A stretch of 64,000 bases of DNA. Origin: Wyeomyia smithii. Taxonomy: Eukaryota; Arthropoda; Insecta; Diptera; Culicidae. The stretch covers positions 162,350,261 through 162,414,260 of the forward strand of contig NC_073695.1 of the NCBI RefSeq assembly GCF_029784165.1, written 5' to 3'. The notes under the pieces are model-generated. The model saw nothing but the letters and a program-made list of their open reading frames with translations, searched no databases and was not told the DNA's origin. The translations under genes were made by a program, and so were the position numbers. The first letter of the stretch is position 1; every line of letters starts with the position of its first letter. Below are positions 57,212-64,000 of the stretch, one piece after another.

Positions 57212-57908
57212 CCCGAAAAAAATAACATTACAAAAACATTAAAAAAAACCCTAAAAATTGCTGTAACTGTACATAGCTATACCATAATTTAACTATGTTT
57301 TTCATTGTAGATACATCAATTTTACATTAAATATCATTGTCCAGAACAATAAAAAACATCGTTTTTGCCATTTTTACCATGAAAAAGGGGGGTCGTTATG
57401 TATCTTAACAGCATTTTTTCAAGCATTTTTCCCATACATTTAGAAGTCACTGACAATGTTTTTCATGGTAAAATTATTGTCGGTGGTAGATTCAACGACA
57501 AAAAACGTTGTTAAAACATGGTAATGACAACAATCGTTTACAAGCTTACAGTAAAAATACCGTGTTTTTATTGTAGCTTGTAAACGATTGTTGTCATTAC
57601 CATGTTTTAACAACGTTTTTGTTGTTGAATCTACCACCGGCAATAATTTTACCATGAAAAACATTGTCAGTGACTTCTAAATGTATGGGAAAAATGCCTG
57701 AAAAAATTCTGTTAAGATACATAACGACCCCCCTTTTTCATGGTAAAAATGTCAAAAACGATGTTTTTTATTGTTCTGGACAATGATATTTAATGTAAAA
57801 TTGATGTGCCTACAATGAAAAACATAGTTAAATTATGGTATAGCTATGTACAGTTACAGCAATTTTTAAGGTTTTTTCAATGTGTTTGTAATGTTATTTT
57901 TTTTCGGG
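57212..57908. mobile_element. 697-bp near-perfect palindromic element
   Basis: Two arms of about 345 bp, starting CCCGAAAAAAATAACATTAC and ending with its complement, meet near 57560. Only a handful of differences separate them. It sits in the copia RNase H; the flanks share only AG, suggesting a 2-bp duplication (not TA). No coding function. Confidence 0.9.
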
Positions 57909-58383
57909 AGTGCAATTAATTCTGCTTCGCTCGTTGATAGGCTGATTGTTGGCTGTCGTTTCGTTGACCACGAAATCAGATTTCCATACAGTTGATATGC
58001 ATATCCTGATACCGACTTCCTGTCGTCAGGATCATTTGCAAAATCCGCATCTCCAAATCCAACTAATGCTGGTTTATCATTGTGTTTTGCATGTTCTTGG
58101 CAATTAACAAAATGTCATCTATATAGAGTAAGAGGATTATCCCCATAGATTTCGATTTGTAGATGCAACAATAGTTTTTAAGTGGAACAAATCCAAGTTC
58201 TTCCATAGCATCATTGAAACGTTTGTTCCAAGATCTACTTGCTTGCTTTAGTCCATATAAGCTTTTATTTAGACGAACAATCTGACTTTGTCCGTTTTCA
58301 GTGAGTGGCAATTTTATGTAGATTTCCTCTTCCAATTGTCCATTCAAAAATGCTGTTTTGACACCATTTGATGTACAACCCAA
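57909..58383 (-). pseudogene. copia RT and RNase H start
   Basis: 58063-58383 encodes VKTAFLNGQLEEEIYIKLP, IVRLNKSLYGLKQASRSWNKRF and LLYIDDILLIAKN, the YIDD active-site region of copia RT. The frame then jumps over a deletion of most of the RT thumb into ALVGFGDADFANDPDDRKSVSGYAY, NLISWSTKRQPTISLSTSEAELIAL, the start of RNase H (catalytic Asp and Glu visible). The 5' edge at 58384 is a sharp truncation. Confidence 0.85.
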
Positions 58384-58384
58384 G

Positions 58385-59030
58385 TAACAATTATTGTTGC
58401 CTAAACATTTACTTGATCACTTTTATTAGGCTACAGTTGAACAATAACCGAAATGGAAAATAAAAACTTCTGTCAAATGGTTGTTCAGTTGAATTTGGAG
58501 AAATTATACGACACACAGTTGTTTAGGAACGGCGAAGAGGGTTTTGAGCAACAACAGCAGAATATTGTATTCAACACTTGTTAAACCAGCGTTGAATAGA
58601 TGCACCAGAAAACATTTTTTGCCTGCTGTTCTGTATGTGTTCGACCTATGTTCGAATAAAATATTTATTAAACGTTTGTTAAACCTTTGCTCGACTGTTA
58701 AAATGCTCTTGTTAAATGCGTGTTTAATAATAATGTTTGAAAACGTTTGTTTTGCGTATAAGAATAAACTTATGCAGCTCACGCTGAATAGTAGCGTGGA
58801 AAAAAACGTTTAGTCGATATTTATTCAGCTATTTTAGCACGAACAAAATGTAAAAATAAAGTTCGAAGAAATTAATTGAACCATATTTATTTGTGGTAAT
58901 ATTATTTATTATAATTCTCATTATCAACTTCATTAGTTTTTTTTACTTGGAAATACTACGGGTAAATTTTAATTTATATCGGAAGGCATCATCGTTACAC
59001 GCCACCCTTTTTTTTAAACCATCTTTTTTG
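58385..59030. other. No gene; AT-rich with TTAAAC/GTTCRAC motifs
   Basis: GTTAAAC, GTTCGAC and GTTGAAC variants recur many times between 58540 and 58760 on both strands, so this is probably a non-autonomous element of unclear limits. The 89-codon plus ORF and 92-codon minus ORF lie across each other and lack motifs. Confidence 0.45.
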
Positions 59031-59034
59031 TTGG

Positions 59035-59105
59035 CTTCCTGATGAGATTCGAACTTGCGATCCATTGCTTGGCTGCCATCGATGAATGCATGTGAGCTAA
59101 TTTGT
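59035..59105 (-). mobile_element. Possible tRNA-like SINE relic
   Basis: The minus strand reads TTAGCTCACATGC (A-box-like) and, about 45 nt later, GCAAGTTCGAATCTCATC (B box). It is short and degenerate. Confidence 0.45.
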
Positions 59106-59500
59106 AATATGACGTGTGCTGTGTTAAAAGTGATTATGCTTCTAAACGTTCTGGTCTAATTAATGTTGAACAGGCATTGTATAACTGCTGGAATATAACT
59201 GGATTTTCTTTAGGGCTCGATAAAGCCGAGAAAAAAAAATCATTTTGTTCATTATTTATCAAGCAGTTTGACAGAACGAGGACTAGACGGAGTGCTATGG
59301 GGCAACGTGTACCAGAAAAAGTGGAAGAGGCTGTTTATAAGAAACGACCGCAAGGTTAACGTAGAATTACGACAGCCTGTCTTATGTCAATAATTTTTTG
59401 CAATAGCTTTGGAAATACACTCGATTAGGGTTAATCATTTTAATGATGTGAAGCGATATATTTTTCCGTATATGTTTCGTATACTATTTTTGCTTTAATG
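59106..59500. other. No gene identified
   Basis: An 81-codon ORF at 59114-59359 shows no motif. Its end, CGACCGCAAGGTTAA with GTAGAAT, recurs near 60347, so it belongs to a repeated sequence. Confidence 0.45.
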
Positions 59501-60330
59501 GAATGGAATGGAATGGAATAACTGGAAAAACAGGTGTGACTAAATTATTTCCAGTTATACCATTCTACAACGTTCGAAAAAAAATACATCTCATTCATTC
59601 TGGCTCAGAGCGATCATTCGATAAGCTCCACCTTTATTTTTAGTTTTCAAGTTTTTCCTCAGTTTCGTAGCACGGATGTACAAAAATGATTTATTGTGGA
59701 CATTCTGTCGAGCCGGACCGATAGCACTCTCATAAAGGCAGCAAAATAACATGTATTGTGTCGTGTTGCGCGGCTTGGAAGGAAAAAATGTTTCCTTCCC
59801 CGTGTCGCATGGAAGCAGATTATTGCGTGTTTGATATTGCCAACGGTAGACATTAGTATGAAGGTGGAAATTCTGCTGTGATGTCGAGCAATAACCGTCT
59901 TCTTCAAGACGTTACATCCATGTTAATGAAGTGTTATGAATTTTCTAAAACGGACTCAACACCGTGAGCAGAACTTGCTGAACTTTTCTGTTTGAAATCG
60001 TATTTGTTTCGCATACACCGCTTGTGATGCACAGTATCAATGAATTGAATATACATCACACTGCTGCGCAATTGCAGCAGCATCAAACTGCAATCAAAGT
60101 TGCAGTTTAATAATAACCATTCATTATGCTCTTCAAAATACATTTAGTAGCCTTGAAAAAGGCTGGTTGCTACAGTCGGAAATTTCATTCAACTATCGCA
60201 TAAATGCTTCATGGTCCAGAAAGCGCGCGATATCCGCTCTGACATAGATTTTTCGCACGTTGTGGAATGGGATGACTGGAAAAATTATTTCCAGTTATAC
60301 CATTCTACAACGTTCGAAAAAAAAATCACA
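59501..60330. repeat. Repeat block bounded by duplicated hairpins
   Basis: TATTTCCAGTTATACCATTCTACAACGTTCG occurs at about 59546 and 60287 as direct repeats. Each forms a stem with upstream GAATGG...ACTGGAAAA (59513-59567; 60258-60312, a 25-bp-armed hairpin). Between them there are no recognisable genes. Confidence 0.7.
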
Positions 60331-60594
60331 GGAAGGTTTTATGCAAAGCCACGACCGCAAGGTTAAAGTAGAATACTTTTACAAGAAAGATAACCCGGCT
60401 GCTTGCGTGTCAGTCATTTTTTCTAGTCAATAAACGTTGACCGTTCATTGGCAGTATTGTATTTATTTTTTGTTTGATATTTTGAATGAAGTTCATTGAA
60501 TATTTGTAAATTTTGTGCAAATGAGAAGTTGAAGTGCTGCCGAACTGTAATATGCACATTTAATACGACATCATTAAACGGGAACGGAACAAAG

Positions 60595-60753
60595 GCTACG
60601 GTTATGAAGAACGCGAATGCCGGCGCGATGCGATTCGCCTTACCGTGGTGAAATGTACAGCTCTTTTTAAGGCGAAGTAGAGCTATACATATCAACACAT
60701 TTCGTCTTGCCGAATCGCATCACGCCGTTATTTGCGTTCTGCATGACCGTAGC
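60595..60753. mobile_element. 159-bp MITE, GCTACGGTYATG ends
   Basis: The ends GCTACGGTTATG and the inverted GCTACGGTCATG are followed by the inner match GATGCGATTCG. No clear target duplication. Confidence 0.75.
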
Positions 60754-61780
60754 TAAACACTAAGCGACGCAAACACGTAATAATAGCCAGAGTAGATAAT
60801 TAACTTTGGATTATAGCGCAAAACGAGAAAATATCAACTCTTCAAATATTCATTTGGGTTCTTCAAATTTCAGTTGTTCAATTTAATATCCGATAAAATG
60901 TCAGTTTATTATCTGACGAAGCTCTTATATAGGCCAAATGATGCATTCCCAATTTACTAGGTCCATAACTCTGCCGACCGTGCTTGGGAAAGCGCGGTAT
61001 AACGACCTACAGAGGTCGAATTTTGTGTTTTGACAAGGCTTAAAAATTTTCAATAGTACAATAGTTCGAATGATAAAATTGCAATTTCATGCATTTGGTA
61101 GGAATCTTAGAAGATTTTCTACTCGACTGCTGCAAAAACGAAGGAAATTAGCATTTGAAATTTTTCTCACTTTTTTCAGTTTTAGATTTTCATTTCACAT
61201 CCCTATGTAGCCGAACTTCCTGAGAGAAGTATTCTACTTCAAAATTAAATCTTCATTAATTCATTTGTTGTCCTTATAAGGACAATTGTTCAATTTATCA
61301 TAGGATGTAGTGTTTATCTTACATCTCTGTGTTACCTTGACAGTGAGGACTAAGGCGCACGGTCAAACACAATAAGAAAGGTGTTTTCACATTGAAAACT
61401 TGACACGGCTTTACTGGAGGAAGTGTTGGCAAATGCATCTACCGCTAATACCACCGCTATCATACGAAAGCGTCGTTTCATGTGGGGAATATCAACAACG
61501 AAATATGACGCGCGTCTAAGCATAACCCGAACTGTTTCGCCGTGCTGCCTTTAATTACTTCCACATCGGCCTCAGGGAAGTACCGGCTGCATCTGCATCT
61601 ACCGCTGAGGCTGTCACTATACTGCTATTGGTACCAAAAGCTATTAACTCTTCAAATAAGTGTTTTATTTGTTCTCAAAAGAACAATTGTTCAATTCAAA
61701 ATCGGATTTACGCAATCGCATCTCTGTAATATTACCAACAATAATATTCTTCTGAACAAAATGATACAACTTTCCCATTA
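60754..61780. other. No gene identified
   Basis: AT-rich. CCGCTGAGGCT/ACCGCTAATACC-like blocks near 61440 and 61600 and TTCAATTTA near 61290 and 61690 suggest a diverged duplication. No motif-bearing ORF. Confidence 0.4.
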
Positions 61781-61926
61781 GGCCTCTGCCATAATAGACG
61801 CGAAAAGCGACGCGAACCGATTCGCTCGGCTGTAGGTTAATGTACAGCCATCAGTAGAGCTGTACATTAACCTACGGCCGAGCGAATCGGCTCGCGCCGC
61901 TTTTCGCGTCTACTATGGCAGAGGCC
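61781..61926. mobile_element. 146-bp palindromic MITE, PIF/Harbinger-like
   Basis: The near-perfect inverted repeat GGCCTCTGCCATAATAGACG...GGCAGAGGCC is flanked by TTA on both sides (61778-61780, 61927-61929). A 3-bp TWA duplication with GG-starting ends fits PIF/Harbinger. Confidence 0.85.
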
Positions 61927-61929
61927 TTA

Positions 61930-62270
61930 GAGAAAGTTGCTGGCTGATGTATTCACTTCATGCAAGCCTGCTGCTGATGCTTCCCGCTACCACACTGAAA
62001 CAGCATTTTAGTGAAGGGAGTGTCGTTGCATCAGCTGGGTCAGCAGGGTCTGCTACTATCGATGCTGATAAACCCGCAGCAACAGCTACGCTATGCATAG
62101 CCATGCCACAGTTGTGGCCGCTATACGCTGGCCCAACTGCTGAGCAACTGCAACGCTATCCGTAGTCATGCCACAGTTGTGGCCGCTATCTGCTATCGAT
62201 GGTACCCACTGCACTGCTCCCGCTGCTGCTAAGGGAGGACTGCTGTTGTCGCTAGTCAGAACTATTATGA
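61930..62270. other. GC-richer spacer with GCTGCTG/CAGCA runs
   Basis: ATGCCACAGTTGTGGCCGCTAT occurs twice (about 62101 and 62168), spaced 67 bp apart. An ORF at 61947-62165 crosses one copy and has no motif. Confidence 0.5.
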
Positions 62271-62510
62271 GCGGCTTCGTTTTGTTGAATTATCTTTTAT
62301 TTTTGGGTTTGTTTACAGAGGTATAATATTACAGGACAATTGTTTAGCCTTAGCGGCTCATCATCTTTGATGTGAATTGTTTTTGGTGTTGTTTTTAGGT
62401 TTATCTAGGTGGGTTAATGTACATGACTGCCTTAGAGGCATGGTAGTTTTAATAAATTGGGTTAAATTGAAAAAGCCTACCTAATTAAAACTAACATAGA
62501 CTAACTTAAA
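62271..62510 (-). other. 3' UTR of the Jockey-type element at the right edge
   Basis: A non-coding stretch following the natural TAG at 62511-62513 on the minus strand. The end point is uncertain; no poly(A) was identified. Confidence 0.5.
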
Positions 62511-64000
62511 CTAAGTCGGCAAGGTACGAATTGCCTCGTGTGCTGAACTCTGGCAAGCTTCTCTGAACCTAGACAGTATTGATTGTTTGCGTTCGGCTAG
62601 TGTATTCAGGCCGGCTAGTTGGTGAATCTCAGAGTTGCGCGTTCTTGGGGGGCTTGTAAGGATCATCCGAAGGATCTTGTTTTGGGTGACCTGAAGCTTG
62701 TCATGATGACATTTAGCGCAGCTCTCCCAGATTGGCAAGCCGTATTCAATCACTGGTAGGATGATCATTTTATGGACAGCAAGCTTGTTTTTAAGTGAGA
62801 GTTTTGATCTTCTGTTTATGAGTGGATATAGATGATTAATCAGGATATTACATTTATTAGATATTTTGTCCACATGTGATCTGAATATAAGCTTGCTGTC
62901 CAGAACAAGACCGAGGTATCCCACCTCGCTCGACCATTCGATTGGTGAGTTGTTGATTTTGAGCCTGACGTCATCAGGCGGAACAAGTCGACGTGAGTTT
63001 GAGTGGGGGAATAAGATGGCCTGTGTTTTAGCCGCATTGATGCAAATCTTCCAGTTGCTGAAGTGGTCGGATAGAACATCCAGGCCTGCTTAAAGTTTTC
63101 TAGTCAACGAACGGATCACTCGTCCTTTGTACATGATGGCAGTGTCGTCCGCGAACATGGACAGAACACCACCATCCGGTAGGGGAGGAACGTCTGACGT
63201 AAAGATGTTAAAGAGGATAGGACCCAAGAGGCTACCCTGGGGGACCCGAGCATCAACATTAAATGTATCAGACTGGGAGTTGTTCAAGCAGACACTAAAT
63301 GATCTACCCGAAAGATAATTTTTGATGATTTTCACAAGGAAGATCGGGAAGTTGCACCGATGCAGCTTATAAACAAGGCCATCGTTCTAAACGTTGTCGA
63401 ACGCTTTTTCAACGTCCAACAACGCCATGGCAGTTGTCTTGGAAACAGACTTGTTCCGCCTGATAATGTTCGTTACCCGGGTGAGCTGGTGCACAGTTGA
63501 GTGCCCCTTCCTGAACCCAAATTGCTCCCTAAGGAAGATGTTGTTCTCGTCAGCAAATTCTAGCATGCGTCTCAGAATCAGTTTTTCGAATAATTTCGAA
63601 ATAGAAGATAGGAGGCTAATGGGCCGGTAGCTTTTAGCGTCAGTGGGATCCTTCCCAGGTTTATGGATGGGGATAACCATGGGGTAGCCATGGGGTAGCC
63701 AAGTTCCATGCACTTATTGAAGATCATTGCGAGGTGATGAAAGAAGTCAATGCTCAAATTTTTCAACTCGAGATTGACAACCCCATCGACTTCCGCGGCC
63801 TTAATATTTTTACATGATTTAATGGCTGCCATTACCTCATCTGCAGAAATTTTAGATTCCTCTGGGACAACTAGAGGGGTCACAGCGATTCTGGACATTG
63901 TAGCTGTCACATTGGGTTCAAAGGGGCTCCCCAGGGAACGACCGAGATTGTGGGAATTTACGAAATGCTGACCAAGAGCATTAGCTTTTTCAGCTGGTGT
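62511..64000 (-). pseudogene. Jockey-type reverse transcriptase, runs off window
   Basis: The minus strand encodes an RT in four frame-shifted pieces. 63578-63910 has the fingers (SADEVMAAIKSCKNIKAAEVDGVVNLELK). 63387-63713 has IHKPGKDPTDAKSYRPISL, QFGFRKGHSTVHQL and ALLDVEKAFDNV with the first catalytic Asp. 63090-63335 has VPQGSLLGPILFNIF and MFADDTAIMYKG. 62511-63079 has YLGLVLDSKL, VIEYGLPIWE and the C-terminal Leu-rich end. An 11-bp tandem duplication (CCATGGGGTAG) near 63680-63705 causes the first shift; single indels or stops cause the others. The BS/Juan-like lineage is probable. The endonuclease would lie beyond 64000. Confidence 0.88.

Larger units (their letters stand above)
49650..58384 (-). 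mobile_element. Ty1/copia element, truncated and split
   Basis: Minus-strand RT (58063-58383) and RNase H (57909-58085 and 56905-57211) are followed by a polypurine stretch, TCTGGGGAAG (56914-56905), and an LTR start, TGTTGAAAATAACATTTCAC, at 56904. That LTR is cut at 56827 by Ty3/gypsy element 2 and seems to continue at 49832 towards about 49690. The 5' half (gag, integrase, 5' LTR) is missing. Confidence 0.78.

Noticed and set aside
59659..60143. Two minus ORFs of 82 and 69 codons
   Set aside because: They lie within a repeat block with duplicated hairpins; no motifs.

Overview
The window reads as a repeat-dense stretch of an insect genome, most likely a culicine mosquito (Aedes-like). This is an inference from the mix of elements: LOA/R1-, I-, Jockey- and RTE-type non-LTR retrotransposons, C-rich repeats carrying GTTACGTAA, tRNA-derived SINEs and many TA-, TTAA- and 8-bp-target miniature transposons. 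No complete host gene is visible. The only host-like coding signal is a candidate 66-bp internal exon on the minus strand (24582-24647), so the window may be intronic or intergenic heterochromatin-like sequence. A run of exactly 500 N (38523-39022) beside a TA microsatellite is an assembly gap.

Layout. 1-2300: SINE remnant, C-rich repeat, short tandem duplication. 2300-15150: one minus-strand Jockey-type element broken into pieces. Its RT is split between 11110 and 3347 by about 7.8 kb of inserted sequence holding two tandem-repeat families, a decayed LOA/R1-like ORF2 (4977-8176), a 1-kb hairpin element and an unclassified repeat. Its endonuclease is split by a hAT-like transposon (12671-14646, 8-bp duplication) that carries a dead mariner transposase. 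15241-21669: nearly full-length plus-strand I-clade element with poly(A). 21702-37130: mostly non-coding, with miniature elements of several superfamilies, a Jockey 3' end, a SINE followed by tandem units, and a deleted Tc1-like element.

37131-49338: a hAT-like element split by a retroposed insert (38088-49241, 21-bp duplication), which itself holds another hAT-like element (38473-41060, with RTE remnant and gap) and a complete Ty3/gypsy element (41654-47381) with 240-bp LTRs, a 1024-codon open pol and a possible gag/pol intron. 49650-58384: a copia element whose 3' LTR was split by a second Ty3/gypsy element (49833-56826); both carry further insertions. 58385-64000: miniature elements and a Jockey-type RT running off the right edge.

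Nothing here works as a pathway. The coherent story is successive insertion, readable from exact target-site duplications. Most autonomous remnants lie on the minus strand, which makes the locus worth testing as a piRNA source. I saw no cellular RNA gene, CRISPR array or recognisable endogenous non-retroviral virus.
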